The position numbers and the translations under genes are program-made. A stretch of 64,000 bases of DNA, from assembly GCA_026225945.1 (NCBI GenBank), contig JAMJFZ010001816.1, positions 3,520,501 through 3,584,500 on the forward strand, read 5' to 3'. This DNA comes from Cricetomys ansorgei (taxonomy: Eukaryota; Chordata; Mammalia; Rodentia; Nesomyidae). Below are positions 32,301 to 45,011 of the stretch, one piece after another; the stretch's first letter is position 1; each line of letters starts with the position of its first letter. The notes beneath the pieces were generated by a model. It did no database searches. It was not told where the DNA came from and saw only the letters and a program-made list of their open reading frames with translations.

Positions 32301-34424
32301 CATTGGACTTTGGTCTTTAAAACATGGCACTAAGAATACTACTAGGCCACAGAAACTGCCAATGCCCAGGGTCAGAACGCAAGGCACCAGAGCCCATCCC
32401 CAGCGTAAATGGTGCCAAGTAAAGAAAGGGGAAGCGTCTTCCTCAGCGGTAATTCTATTTCTAGAAAACGTGGATTCCCATATCACACTGCCACCGAGAA
32501 ACAGCCACTGAAGACTGGCTCACATGTTCTCATATCAACAGGGTGGAAATCAATTAAACACACAAGGGTAAAGGTCCCTCTGCAAAGTCATGGATTGGGA
32601 CTCCTGCTTAGGAAGATTTTTAACTCTGTTTTCACTAATTTAAACTATCCCAGAATTACTCTTGATTTTCTGTGACTTCTCCAATCTCTGCTTCCTGGCC
32701 TCATAGAGATAATCAGTTTGGCTTCCTTAACAAGTGAATCATGTCTTGATTACTATCACTATAAACCCCAGTCTTTCATTCACTGAATCAGACACTTCAG
32801 CTCCTTTCATCCCTTTCCACTTAAATCCAATCGAATTTTTTTTTAATTGCCAGATTTTAGAAAGCACTTCAGATTTTTTTCAAATGCTAGGAATGTCTGA
32901 ATCAGAGCACTGGAAAATCTGACCACAGCATTAAAAAGGGGTCAATTTACTCCCAGTGGCTACTTCAGTAGCCAATGAGTCCATGGAACACTGGCAATAT
33001 GTCCAGTTCAATGACATTATTCTGTAAGAATAAAGAACACAAGTTCAGCTTGAAGATCTTGTAGAAAAAAAATAGCATTTCATTTATGCTTATAACAGAT
33101 TGAAACTATTGTTTGTACATAGTGGAATAAATGTATTGTGCTATTAAAATGAGCTTCCATTTTTGTTTTGTGTTTTTAATGGGGCTATTAGGGACTCTAA
33201 ATTATGTAAGCTGCTTGACATATATTTTTATTAGACAGTTCTGTTCAAGGACCCACATTTTAACTCACTGTACCACACACTGGAAATCTCCCTAGCCTCT
33301 TCTTATACTTTATGTAGCCCTTAATGACATGTCTGCTTTGTCCACCGAAGTCTCAAATGGCATGTTTTCTTGTTTAATCTAGCATTTAATGTATCTGGAT
33401 GTAAACGTAACATAACACGTACTGTTAATTTAGCACAGTCTTCTGCCCCTCGGAGAGCTGTAATTGTACAGAACATATTTGATGCTTGCTGCTACCTGAT
33501 TTTTATCTCACTAGATTATCAATCATTAGTTCTTCGAAAACTCTTACAAAGTGATCTCAGAAGTGGTGCATGTGTCTTCCAAATCAGACTCATTCATGCA
33601 CAGCCATGCCTGAAGAGAAGTGTCAAGGACTTTCCATAATCCTCATAGCCTGTTAAAACCAAATGAGTCCCAGAGGGCCCAAAATAGAACCCAGCATCCA
33701 CTCCCAGGTTTACTGTTAAGTCCTGCAGCATAGCTGTGCTTCGATTGATTAAAAAAAAAAAAGAAAAAAAAGTAACCTATTCTGCATCACCCAGCCACTC
33801 CACTGCTAATGGGAAACGCACTGGGCAACAGACATCATTAACCTGAACACAGCCAGGAATATTATATTACAGTTCGGTTCGGAAACTCCAGCCAGACAAT
33901 CCTTTTAATTTCAAAATGTCAAAACTACTGATGATAACATTTTCAACCTCTCTGTCAACTTCTTGATGTTACCCTTTGTCTCTCCTTGGATATTCGTCTA
34001 AGGAAACAAACTGATTGGCCCAGTGTGTAATGTTCATTATGTATAAAAGTGGGTAAAGAGTGTATTGTGTGCTTAAGGAATTTGGCAGTTTTTCATATCT
34101 TTCCAAGGAACTAGCAGAATCACATGAAAACTTTCATTGGTCGTCCTTTTTTTTTTTTTTTCCCCCATAGAGAGCAACAGGCAAACTATGCTATCAAACT
34201 TACAGCTCTTCCAAATGCCCTGTCCTTCTTGGAGGGGACACTTTGCAAGCAAGCGGCTGTCATCAGGACCATCTTTACCAGACTAGGTAAACGGGGCTGT
34301 GTTCAGAAGCAAGTGACTCACTGAACCCAAATCTGGGAAGTCAGAACAAGGACCAATCCAGTAAAGCACATTCAGAATAACTTTCCGTGTCTTCCATAAG
34401 GCCTGTAAAACATCACTGCTCCCG
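32301..34424. other. Unassigned AT-rich sequence, 2.1 kb
   Basis: No gene or transposon was recognised. A-rich run at 33750-33770 and T-rich run at 34148-34163. The open frame at 33370-33639 (89 codons) has no domain. Confidence 0.4.
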
Positions 34425-34640
34425 AAGCCTGAGAGATGGCTCAGTGGGTAAGAGCACTGGCTGCTCTCCTAGAGGACACAAGTTCAATGGCAGCATGACA
34501 TGACTATAATCCTGACTTTAGGAGAGGTGATGCCATTTTCTGGTCTCTGCAGGCAACAGGCATGCATGTGATATGAGCACAGACAAACATAAAGGCGAAA
34601 TAACCCTACACATAAAAAAAATAAAATAGATCTGAAAAAA
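34425..34640 (+). mobile_element. B3/B2-type SINE
   Basis: The head 'gcctgagagatggctcagtg' and 'ggtaagagcactggctgctc' is followed by 'gaggacacaagttcaatgg', then 'ttttctggtctctgcaggc' and an A-rich tail. The tRNA-like promoter boxes are recognisable, the middle is diverged. Confidence 0.85.
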
Positions 34641-36229
34641 CGTCTTTAATTGACTGTTCTTCATTGTTTGGTACATACTCCAGAGAGACCCATATATAAG
34701 ATTATTCTCTGACCTCTCACCTGTGGGGTTGCCTGGGTTACCAAGCCACGCATCAATTTACTAGATGGTTAGCCCAATGCTCCTATGCTTTTCACACCAT
34801 TCCCAACTGCCTAAGGAGGACACTAATCTGCACACCTGTGATGCAGCCTCAGCACCTTCATTTGGACGCTGTAGGCTGATTGGCCAGGAAGCTACAAATC
34901 TAAGTGCTCACAGGAGGTGGAAATTTAAAACAAATGAGAGCAGGCAGTGAAGTGAGTCTGAAAGAGGCAAGGCCAGCAAATGTCCCTCGGAGAGGCCCAC
35001 TACGCCTGACAACCACTGCTCTGGGATTATGTCCAAACGAAATGAAGAATCCATACCCATTTATGAAATCTCCAATTAAAAAGAAAAAAAAAAACCCAGC
35101 TGAATTATTAAACAGCTGAATAAATGAAACACACGACAGGTTACACAGCAGCAAGTTCATTACATGGACTGTGTGGTTCTGACCTTCAGGTTCAAAATAT
35201 CTATGAGGACAAAGAGACTGCACGCTGTAGACTCCGGATTTACCTGCGTCTGCACCCTGCGGCACCAAGAAGCACATAAATTCATACCACAAAACCTGCT
35301 GTTGCTTCCTGGAGCCTCAACGGTTTCTGTAGATTCCTTTGAGACTTTATATTCAATTAAATGATGTATCGTGAACAGAACCTTGAAATCACATGATTTA
35401 AAGCAAAAAACAGAACGTTCAGAGTAAATCCCCAATTTATGGCAGGCTATTTCTAACCATACAGTTGGAATAATTTTCTTCCTCTAAGAAAAAGTCTAAG
35501 AAGTAGGTTATTGGAGGAAAAGAACTCAGAGGAGACAAGAACCTTTTAAATTAGTTTAGTTCTGGGGAAAAAAATATGATTTTCAAGGCTTCTTCACCAT
35601 GTAAAGTTCTTGTCAGCTCTGGGCCATTTAGATGACTATTTAAGTACTACTTGTACTTTCAAAATGTTCTAGAAGGGCACAGAACATTATATCCTAGCAG
35701 CTTGGGCATGCCGTCCCAGCAGAAGGAAGACACAACACCAACACCAGCGATCTGCCCAGTCCCCACTCACGAACAGTTTTCATTGAGTGCCCTGTGTTTG
35801 TTTACTGTCAATGAATAAAACATTAAAATTGCCATTTAGAATATAAAGTACCTTAGTTCTTGCAAAAGGTAAAGTTATTCCTGCTTTAATGTAAGCTACC
35901 AAGGCTGTTATTTATAGAATAAAACCCATTATCACTACTCAAATATTGAACAAGAATAGTTTGTATTCAAAGATAAAATTGCCGCAGGGGACTATTGATA
36001 CAGGAAATGTGGCTGGAGAGATATGGAATGCATATTAAAATTTATATAGTGAAGAGGGGAAATGTAGTTAACAGGTATGTTTAATATTCCAGCAGCACTG
36101 ACTGCAATTGTTAAAAGTTATATTTGCTGACATTTCAATTATAACATTCTATTTTCAGTGCCTTCAGTTCAATCCAGAACTTTCCTACAGGTCCAAAATT
36201 ATGTGCCTTACAAGGTCTCAGTGTGCAGT
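34641..36229. other. Unassigned AT-rich sequence
   Basis: No gene or transposon was recognised. The AT-rich 35800-36170 section is free of low-complexity sequence and might contain conserved non-coding DNA. The reverse open frame at 34900-35292 (130 codons) includes a poly-Phe run from a T/A homopolymer and is unconvincing. Confidence 0.4.
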
Positions 36230-36262
36230 GATTTTTTTTTTGTTGTTGTTGTTGTTGTTACT
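36230..36262. repeat. Poly-T/(GTT)n microsatellite
   Basis: T run followed by about six GTT units. Confidence 0.9.
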
Positions 36263-36578
36263 GTTTGTTAGCTGAAACTTTCAGGAAAAGGCCAAAGGCA
36301 AATATGAACTTGTTTCTCTCGTAGGACCACCAAATTCTGAGAGCAGAATAGGAGGAGATAAGAGAGTTTTTCCCCAGTAAAGTCAGGAGGTTGATTTATA
36401 ATCCCCAGACAATGTTGCTAGGTCAATGACGGGGTCAAAAACAATCAGTTTGAGTCCAAAATCTGTGATCATACATACTTATGATGGTTAATTTTATCTT
36501 TATATTTTAATTGGCTAGAAGTGTGTTTAGATACATAAAATATACACTGTATTAGTATAATATACAGGGTAATATACT

Positions 36579-36580
<2 letters not shown>

Positions 36581-36610
<30 letters not shown>
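36581..36610. repeat. (GT)n microsatellite
   Basis: Fifteen GT units bordered by TATA-rich DNA. Confidence 0.95.
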
Positions 36611-36613
<3 letters not shown>

Positions 36614-36884
36614 ATTTTATAAAGAGGCTAGAAAAAGATTCTTAGCATGGCTTCCAAGATTTTACAACTTAACTGTAATTGTTTACCAGATCAATATCTA
36701 ACTTAATGCTATTATAACTCTCAATCCATTTTTGTGTGCAATTCTTTGTGAAATATACGAAGTCCCCACACTCTAAATTCAGAGCATACAGCTACCGTAA
36801 GCCTTGTTGATGTTACACTGGCCACTCGAAAATCTGATCTGAAAACCCAGCTCTGCCAATGCTACACCTCCACTTCTAAGCTTC

Positions 36885-37040
36885 TTTCTTTCTTGTTTTC
36901 TTTTGTTTTGGAGAGGATCTCATTATGCATCCCCGGCTTCCCTGGAACTTGCTATGTAGCCCAGGCTTCCCTCTAACTAATAGTGATCCTCCTGCCTCTG
37001 CCTTCTGAGTGTTGGGATAATAGGTACACATCCCCATACT
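36885..37040 (-). mobile_element. Old B1/PB1-type SINE (reverse)
   Basis: 'gaggatctcattatgcatcc', 'cctggaacttgctatgtagc', 'ccaggcttccctctaacta' and 'ctgccttctgagtgttggga' are reverse 7SL-SINE blocks in order, moderately diverged. Confidence 0.75.
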
Positions 37041-37171
37041 GAGTTTATATGCAAATCTTTTATCATTTCTAATAACATCCATCCTTTGGGTACTTTAAAA
37101 TTCCACAATTCCTATGAGAGTGGACTTGACATGGATTAGCTGACACTCTGCTTGTATCTGCCATTTCCTAT

Positions 37172-37560
37172 CAGGCATGTCCCATTCTGAGGGCTGTCAA
37201 AACAAAGTACCACAAACTAACAGCTCAGAAGGCTTCAAGTCCAAACTCAAAGTGTTGGAGGGTCTGTAGTCACTCTGAAGACATCTGACAATCTGTCCCA
37301 TGCCCTTCTCTCAGTATTTTGGTATTGCGGTCAATCATCAGTGTTTGTGACTTGTGGACATATCACTCCAACCTCTGTCTCACCACATGATCTCTTTCCT
37401 GTGAGTTGGTAAGAGTACAACAATATTGGAGTGAAGGCCCATATTCCAGTACGGCCTTACCTCAACTCAAGACACTGCAACAACTCTGCATTGAAAACCG
37501 GTTCACACTCAGATTCTAAAAAAAGAAATGAGTTCTGTCGGGTTCCTACTGAGTCTAGTG
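37172..37560 (-). mobile_element. MLT1-type MaLR LTR (reverse), near full length
   Basis: In order on the plus strand: 'gtcaaaacaaagtaccacaa', 'cttcaagtccaaactcaaag', 'tgtggacatatcactccaac', 'caccacatgatctctttcc', 'aatattggagtgaaggccc', 'ccagtacggccttacctc', 'aactctgcattgaaaacc'. This is the reverse of the MLT1 consensus order. MLT1 is an ancient mammalian LTR. Confidence 0.75.
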
Positions 37561-39873
37561 GAGCAGGAAAGGGGGGCGATGGGTGTCAGTCACAGTCAGA
37601 AGCTGATTCTGAACGCGTACTGTTGAGCATATTTCCATGGACCGTAAGAAAGAGAATGGAGTATGTGAAACAGGCCTAAAGTTCCATGTGGTCTCAAGAT
37701 AGCCCATGGCCATTAATGTATTGAGTTTCTGTTCCAACCCTCAGACTCTGAAATACAAAGAAACGTACCTTTCAGAGCTTTCAAACCTCACATACATTGA
37801 CAGATCTATGGCAATCCCCTCAAAGATTCCAATAGAAATTCAAACATTTCCCTGCGTGTATGTCACATATAAGACTATCATGTAATGATAGGGCCATTTC
37901 TAACTGCTGGCATCGTGGAGGAAATTAATGTTGTTGTGGTTTCAGCTCTCTCTAACACATACTCAGTTTCAACTGCTAACTTTCAACTGCATCTTTCAAC
38001 TGCTAACTTTGAATTCCAACTTCATATCCTAACACGTACCCAGCAAAACAGGCAATGCACCACGGTTCTGCACCTTGGATTCCAAACCCAAGGGAACACG
38101 TCTGCACAACTGTTGTGCACAGTAGGCACAGTTACTGAAAAGATTTTGCTTCCAGTAATCAAAACCATTTGGTCAGGATACAGATCGCTGTGTTGTGCTC
38201 ACAAACATATGTCTGATGAACAACAAGCCCCTCATAGTGAGGGTAGCAACCGGCTCCCAGATCATCCTGAGCATGACATTATGAAAACATCGAATGCAAA
38301 ACATTTTTATCAAAATCGATGAATCCAAGGACATGCACTATATGAGTTCTCCTGATCTGTTTCATTTTCTGTGGCCTTCAGAATCCTAAAGAACTGTAAT
38401 GCTAACGCACTGCTGTTACATAAACAACATTTTAGGAAGACACACAAAATCATCTGGTTGAGCCAAGCCTGGTCCTGACGAATGCAAATGCTAAAACACA
38501 CAAAACCGCAAGAGAATTCTAGTCTTCACTTCGATTTTTCATAGTTCTTCCATGTTCAAAAGAGTTCAAATGTATGGGACTCTACCGAAAACTCACAGTT
38601 ACGTCTCTGATGCTTCTCAAACTTTATAGTCCACTGTTTCCCTAACCCTGTTAACTCCTAAACATAAATAAATCTCTCTTTATAACATAGCTCAAAAACA
38701 TTCCTTTTATTTACTAAGTTGACACTTGTGAACCCATTCAGGTAACAATCTATATATAATAGAGCTGAAAGTAAGCAGACTCCTTTGGGAATTTAAAATA
38801 CCTTAGAAGTCATGAACGAATGCAAATCCACCAAAAACACAAGGGTGCTGTATGTCTCTTGCCTGCCTTTGCCTACTTGTTTGACAGCAATGTTTTAAAG
38901 CCAGGTGAGGGAATAAACCCTTCAATTTGGCTCTGATCCTTGGAAAGAAGCTTAAAGCAGTTTAAGGAGAGGGTAAGATTAACCCATGCTTCCAAAACAA
39001 ACAAACAAACCCAAACCCTCAGAGGTAGTAAAGGAAGTGCTTTTATGCAAATGTCATCTTAGTACTTCTATTTTCCAAGATAGGGCCTCCTTCTATCTAT
39101 TCAGACGAAGGGTCCAGATGCTACCTCCAGTGCCTATCTACTGCCACAGCTTTAAGGACATTCGGAATGTACTTCATTGTGCCAAAAATCACTAATGCAC
39201 AATGATAAATTCTCACATGTCGGATGGCTGGAATTTTTCAGAGTCAGTTTTGAAAATGAACGCTCCAATTAGATGCAAATGTTTTGTCATTTTATGGCCA
39301 CAGAGCTGCTCAGTACAAAAATCAACATTTACTAACATATACCAGACATGAAAGGACTCATAGGAATTCAGACTAACACAGGCTATTAACCCAAGAAGAC
39401 AGGACGGCAAGAGGGAAAGGTGAAGAGACTGGGATCAGGGTACGTTATATACACCTGCATGAAACAATCACAAGCGTCCATGTTATTGTAGGCAATACAT
39501 ACGAATGAATTGTTCTTCAAAAGTAAAATATTTTCTTTTTCTCTTTTAAAAGGAGCAGCCACAAACACAAAACAATATGGAGTTCGTCAATTCATAAACC
39601 AAAATAAAAAAAAATCACTTGATTCAACAGATAACATGGTCAGTGCCTGCTGTTACAGCTAACTTATGAATCCAGGTAGATACAAAAGGCATCTATTCCC
39701 CCCAAAGACCTTACAATTATCAAATAGCTAATTATCTACAGTGGCTTCAAAATAGGGCTAAAATATTATTTGCTGAAATGTAATAATATCTCCTTAAAAA
39801 ATGTAATGGTGCTAAGATTTTTTTAAAAAAATAAAACGGTTGAGTATTTAACACTGTGAACTCAGAAGCTTGA
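37561..39873. other. Unassigned sequence with a small tandem motif
   Basis: Contains a 145-codon open frame at 37885-38322 (plus) without recognisable domain. A 13-14-bp unit (TTTCAACTGCTAAC and variants) repeats three to four times at 37967-38020 inside it. An open frame this long is expected roughly once by chance in 64 kb of this composition, so I do not call a gene. Confidence 0.45.
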
Positions 39874-39896
39874 TTTTTTTTTTTTTTTTTTTTTTT
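39874..39896. repeat. Poly-T run (23 nt)
   Basis: Uninterrupted T homopolymer; no SINE body was recognised on its right side. Confidence 0.95.
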
Positions 39897-40034
39897 CCTG
39901 ACAACCAGTTCAGTCTGGACTGTGCTCACAATTGGCAGTCTCCTAACAGTTCATCAGGAATGACTGCGCTGGGATTGCAAATTACTTTTACCAGGGAAAA
40001 GAAACTGTCTTTCTTTTTTTGACCTTGAGAGTGA

Positions 40035-40090
40035 AAAATAGAGAGGAGGAAGGGGGAGGAGGGGAGGGAGAGGAAGAGACAGGGGAGAGA
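40035..40090 (+). repeat. G/A-rich low-complexity tract
   Basis: Purine-only stretch with GGGGG, GGGG and GGG runs; it falls just short of a strict four-run quadruplex. Confidence 0.8.
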
Positions 40091-40204
40091 TCTGGGCATG
40101 AGAGAGAAAACCAGTTTTTAAAAATTTGGCATTATTCCAATTACCGAAACATACAAGTAGCAAATAAAAGCACTGTTGAAGACAGGGAGGAGAAGCCATC
40201 GTTT

Positions 40205-40435
40205 TTAGTTTTTAAGAGAGTGAACGATCCGCAGCCAGCTTGTTCTCGGCTCCGTGATTCTCTAACAAAGCTGTAGCAAAGTCCCCTTTAGTCTTGTGTG
40301 GCATAAAGAAAAACCGCCTCGCACTGAACACTTAAAAAGTTACGACGGCAAATTTTACGTTGTGTCCCACCAAGCTTAAAAAATAAAAATACGGTGGTAG
40401 TCAGAGGGACCTCGCGCGGGGAGAAAGAGTTTTCA
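40205..40435. other. Small CpG cluster in AT-rich DNA
   Basis: About 13 CpGs by hand count in 230 bp of low-GC sequence, ending in CTCGCGCGGGG at 40410-40420. No promoter elements, exon or repeat were recognised. It is too short and AT-rich for a classic CpG island. Confidence 0.5.
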
Positions 40436-40575
40436 TCTTTATAACTTACATAAGTGGGCACATATGCATATAGTTATGTGAGAAATATGGATTTAATAGG
40501 CCTTACTCATCTTGACCTTCCACAGATTAGAAATGTTTCCACTCCATGAAAAACAATACCTGTTAAGGTATAATT

Positions 40576-40599
40576 AAAAAAAAAAAAAAAAAAAAAAAA
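40576..40599. repeat. Poly-A run (24 nt)
   Basis: Uninterrupted A homopolymer. Confidence 0.95.
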
Positions 40600-41519
40600 G
40601 AGCAGGCAGGCAAGTTTTGTGTGAAAATTTACAGTAACTCAAAAATAAAATAAGACCCTGACTGGAACTTACATATTTATTAACACCATTCACAACGGTT
40701 TGTGCGGAGGGTCTATGCAAACCACTGGTTCTCACTGTGTTGCCTGTGCTCTGCAACGCGGTGACAGCAATTCCTAACATTTCCAATGAGCCTTCCTCAG
40801 AACTACAGCAGGCCCAAAGGCTCTGAAACAGTCCCAGATCCTACTGCGCACCCAGTCGGTCAGTCTTTCCCAAAGTGCAGCCCCGTGACCGTGCAGGTTT
40901 GCTGGCCCTTTTCCGTGTGAGAGTTCAAGGGCCAGCTCAGGCTTTGTAACAGGAAAGGACGCCTCTAGTATGCACCTTTGCATTGTGCTGAGGGGTTGAG
41001 GCTACAGCACCAGCAGGATAGAAAGAACCAGTGAGAAACAGGGCGATGTTCTTTAACACAAAGCAGAGAGAGAACTGGAATAGAAAAGGACAGTGGAGAA
41101 GGGATACGGGCTAACCTAGCAAAAGCACCATCAGTCGTACAATGACTAACGCATCAGTAAACCTAAGGGGGCCAACCTGTCTCACAGCTTACAAAAGGCT
41201 GCATGCAGAGAGCAAAGGACTCAGAATCCCCTTCCACATGTCTCCCTTCCTCCTTACTCTCCAGTTGCCTGTCTTCTCTTGAGTTCCCAGCTCTGCTTCT
41301 ACTCTATTCACAACTCCTCTCCCATCATCTAGTGATGCATCTCAAAGACATGCCCTAGCTGCCCGTCTGTTTGCTCAACAGCCCTACAGCTTGTCTTGGA
41401 GAGAGGGAGAAGCCAGGTGTAGATTGCGTATACACTCGTTTTAAAAATATTAAGACATGTCCTACAAATGCAGTAAAAGAGAGACAAAACTAGGAAGGCC
41501 TGTGTCGCTGGCTTTATAA
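40600..41519. other. Unassigned sequence
   Basis: No gene or transposon was recognised. The short open frames at 40574-40983 (reverse) have no domain. Confidence 0.4.
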
Positions 41520-41794
41520 AACTTAAGGTAAGGCCAGGGATGTGGCTGTCTGGGTAAAGTGCCCAGGTCCCCAGAACCCAGCTATGAAGCAAGCTGAGGT
41601 AGCATGCACCTGCAATCCTAGCACTGGCGAGTCGGAGAGCAAAGAATCTAAGATGTTCCCCAGTCTACCAGGCTAGACCAACCAGTGAGCTCCACATTCG
41701 GCGAGAGACCCTGACTCAAAAAATTCAGAGGAGAGCAGCAAAGAACGATACTGGACACACTGACGTTTAGTCTCTCTCTCTGCCAGAATGCACA

Positions 41795-41846
<52 letters not shown>

Positions 41847-41875
41847 TGTAAATATGCACACAGCACACATGCAAA
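41520..41875 (+). mobile_element. tRNA-derived composite SINE (B4/RSINE-like) with CA tail
   Basis: 'aaggccagggatgtggctg', 'ggtccccagaacccagctat', 'cacctgcaatcctagcactg', 'gaccaaccagtgagctccac', 'attcggcgagagaccctgac' and 'aaattcagaggagagcagc' run into CA repeats. It shares block order with the copies at 9145, 47280 and 58565. Confidence 0.75.
41793..41842. repeat. (CA)n microsatellite
   Basis: About 20 CA units starting CACGCGCACAC; the tail of the SINE above. Confidence 0.95.
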
Positions 41876-42130
41876 CAAACAAAAAACCTTAAATAATAGA
41901 TGTCCTTAAAGCTATTTTTAAGTGTTAATAAAAAACAAAACACTGCCTTCTAATTCTACCTGGCTTTCAGATAGTGTGGATTGAAGTAAATGTTGCGTTA
42001 GGTAATGGGTGATTGAATCTAAAATGCGGAGATACATTTTTTAAAGGATTTTTTTTGTCTGTTTTATTTTGACTTTAAAGGCTTCAGCATTGCTGAAAGT
42101 ACTTTCCCTAGTAAACATATAACAACAGAA

Positions 42131-42210
42131 CTAGAACAGAGCTCAGTGGTAGAGTACATGTTCAGCATATGAAGAGCCCTGAATTTAATCCTCAACGCCA
42201 GAAAGTAAAA
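42131..42210 (+). mobile_element. ID-type SINE
   Basis: 'agagctcagtggtagagtac' and 'agccctgaatttaatcctc' with a short A-rich end are ID landmarks at correct spacing. Confidence 0.7.
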
Positions 42211-42404
42211 GTCAACAAGTTGCATTAATGAGTTTTTCTCTAAGTCAATGCTAAGCATGTAGCTATTACAACTCTATTAATAGCTTGAGAACGCTGGGAG
42301 ACAGAACCATTTGCTTGCTTCCGTCCTATACTGATATACTGAGTATCTATCTCAAGGTCATTTCTCTCGTCTTCTACTCAAGATTTACTTCAGTGTTCAT
42401 TTAG

Positions 42405-42625
42405 TAATGTGTATGCACGGGCATGTGTGTACATGCACATGTGCACGTGTGTGTGTGCCACACGTATATGGAGGTTCCAGCAGAGGTCGGAAGAGACTGT
42501 CAGATTCCCTGAAGCGGGAGTTACAGGATCTTGTGTGCTATCTGACCTAGGTGCTGGGAATGAAATCCGGGTCCTCTGCAAGAACAGCAAGCAATTCCTC
42601 GACTGCTGAGCCATCTTGTGGGCCT
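42405..42625 (-). mobile_element. RSINE1-like SINE (reverse)
   Basis: The TG-rich start, 'gtatatggaggttccagcag', 'aggtcggaagagactgtcag', 'gtgctgggaatgaaatccgg' and 'gactgctgagccatcttgtg' form a reverse tRNA-derived SINE with the RSINE1 block order. Confidence 0.7.
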
Positions 42626-43180
42626 TCATTTGCCTATTTCAAAGAAAGATGCATATACAAAAAGATGAGATGCTGAAACATTAACTCAATTCACTGTTTA
42701 CAACTAATACTAGTCTTGCCATGGCTACAAAAGGACAAAAAGATCCTTACTCATCCTGACTCTAGAAGCATCAACGATCAGAATTATTTTGAAAGGATCA
42801 GGGAAAAAAAAAAATGAAACAGGCATTGATAACCTTTGACTCCACAGTCACTTTCATGAATCAATTCCACGAGAAACAGAAAAACATAGACCATTTGTGA
42901 GATTAAAAACTGTGAATAATCTATTTTGAAGAAATATATGATTTAATTATTGTTGGACTATGATAAACTACATTTAAGAAAAATGAGGACAGCAGCTTCT
43001 CATGCATTCATAAGTAAAAATTCCATGCCTCTAAAGAAGGACTAAAGCTCACGGAAACAAAACTACATAACTATGCCACAGTAGTTTCAGTAAGGTGTAT
43101 TTTTGTTTTTGTTTTTGTTTTACCACTGTAATTGCATTGATGTCATAATTTCATGATGTTTTGAAAGATCTATTGACACA
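42626..43180. other. Unassigned AT-rich sequence
   Basis: No gene or transposon was recognised. (GTTTTT)-type repeats lie at 43101-43120. Confidence 0.4.
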
Positions 43181-43184
43181 TTAC

Positions 43185-43212
43185 ATATATACATATATAT
43201 GTACATAGATAC

Positions 43213-43247
<35 letters not shown>

Positions 43248-43250
43248 CGT
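43185..43250. repeat. TA/TG compound repeat
   Basis: Self-complementary 'acatatatacatatatatgt' followed by (TG)n. The first part can fold on itself. Confidence 0.9.
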
Positions 43251-43584
43251 AAACTATATCCCGTAATAATTTAAAACAATGCAGATTTGAATAGCCTTGT
43301 TGCTTGAAAAACTATAACAATGAGTAAGGGAAGAGTTAGAAATCCTCTTATGCTCATAGTTTCTCTGAGCAGCTTGCTATGTGCTTCAGTGTCCCATGTA
43401 ACATCACTTCCTAAGCTCCCATAAGGAAAAGAGAAAGAAGAAAAGAGCACTTTTTTTGTTTTAAAAAGGAAACATCACATTTCATGACTAATTACAAAGC
43501 TCCAGAGAAATAACCAGCAGCAGTAATGCACGGCGTATTAGTTGTCACTAATATTACCAATAGTTAACATTCAGAAAGAACAAA

Positions 43585-43755
43585 CTTCCAGACTCCCTGT
43601 CTCATGCCTTTGCACAGGTCTCATTTCCACAGTCCTCAGTGCAGCACAGCTAAGTAGGTGCTTTAGCTAACTGTAGCTTATAAACGAGGAAATTGAATCC
43701 CACGTAGGAATCATTTACACCCAAGGTTACATGGAGGATATGTGACTGATAGTCA
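43585..43755 (+). mobile_element. MIR SINE
   Basis: 'tcatttccacagtcctcagt', 'ctaagtaggtgctttagc', 'cttataaacgaggaaattg', 'acacccaaggttacatgg' follow the MIR order from just before the core to the 'cccaaggtcacac' block. Confidence 0.65.
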
Positions 43756-45011
43756 ATGGATCAGGTAACACTAGCACATTAACTAAGCCCTGTTCCTATA
43801 CAGAAAAGCTTCCCAAATACCAGTCCTTCCTTAAAAGAAACAGTTCTATCATCTCAGAATTTTTATTACATGGAATAATAAATGGAATCACAAGGATTTT
43901 CTTTCTCGGTTATCTCTGACTTTCCTCCAATTGGAAGAATTTGAAACAACATGTATCTGAATGGATACATCACATCTTCTTTATATTTAGAGTCAAAGTC
44001 ACTCATGATTCCTCCAAAGTGTATGGAGATTAGGTAATAAGGGGCTGGATCATCTCAGGAACCCATGATGACTCTTCAACCGTGTTAGCTTGCATCCTTG
44101 CGCAGGCCTTTCTCTGCCCTAGAATCAGCCTGTAGGAGGAGCTTTGCTTTCTGAGGCCCATAGCTATAGCTCCTTCTCTCAGTACTTCCAGGCAGGTAGC
44201 TCAAACAAACAAACAACAAAACATAAAAGAAACCTTAGGTACCCTACGCTATTTCTGGTTTCATGTTCTAACACCACTTCTCCAGTCTTACTTCCGGACT
44301 GGGGTTAAGAGTCAGGTCAAGTTCAATGGAGCTGATGGAAGAAATATGGAAAGGAAGGGCCATCGCTGCCACGGGCAGAAGTGAAGGCAGGCTGCTCTAA
44401 GTAATCTGAAATTCCATATTTTTCTTTTATTCATGACTTTTCATTTATTCCAGAAACTCCACCATGAACTGACACAGAACACACTTTATAATGTGTGATA
44501 TGACCTTGTCATGCATTATCTAAGTATACTCACATATAATTCGAAATGCCCTTAAGAGATTTGAACACTTAGGCTAGGAAAAAACAAAACAAACCAGGCA
44601 GGGCTGTGAAGGGGAGCAGGAAGCATGCTGTGTTGACCAGCACAGCAATGGGTCACCACAAGAAAAAAAGCTGGTAAGAAAAGGACAGAAGGATCACCTT
44701 TCTGGGATAAGAAAATGAATGTCAGAGAAATCAGAGGAAAGAGCCCAGGGCAGTCTTAGATGACTTCCCACCTCTTGGTGCCTCGCCATCATTCAGGCAG
44801 TAGTCATCGACAAGTCAATCTCCGATCCACTTACATAACACTTCTTTCATCAGAAAAGAAGTTATCACACATCCTGTTTGCTTCCCCTGTTTGCTCCCCT
44901 TCCAATTAACCAAGTCTCTAGAAATAAACAATTGTATGCCATTGCTATTATTCAGGTCAGTCAGCTGTTGGGGAAGTTTATTTTTAGCTATGTTTAAAAT
45001 GTTTTATGCAC
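43756..45011. other. Unassigned sequence
   Basis: No gene or transposon was recognised in 1.25 kb; an AAAC-rich patch lies at 44205-44222. Confidence 0.4.

Noticed and set aside
36482..36535. MLT2-like LTR start ('tgatggttaattttat')
   Set aside because: Only about 16 bases are convincing and the following sequence does not continue the consensus.
37885..38322. 145-codon open frame as a novel gene
   Set aside because: Its length is about what chance gives in 64 kb at this composition; no homology or transcript evidence.
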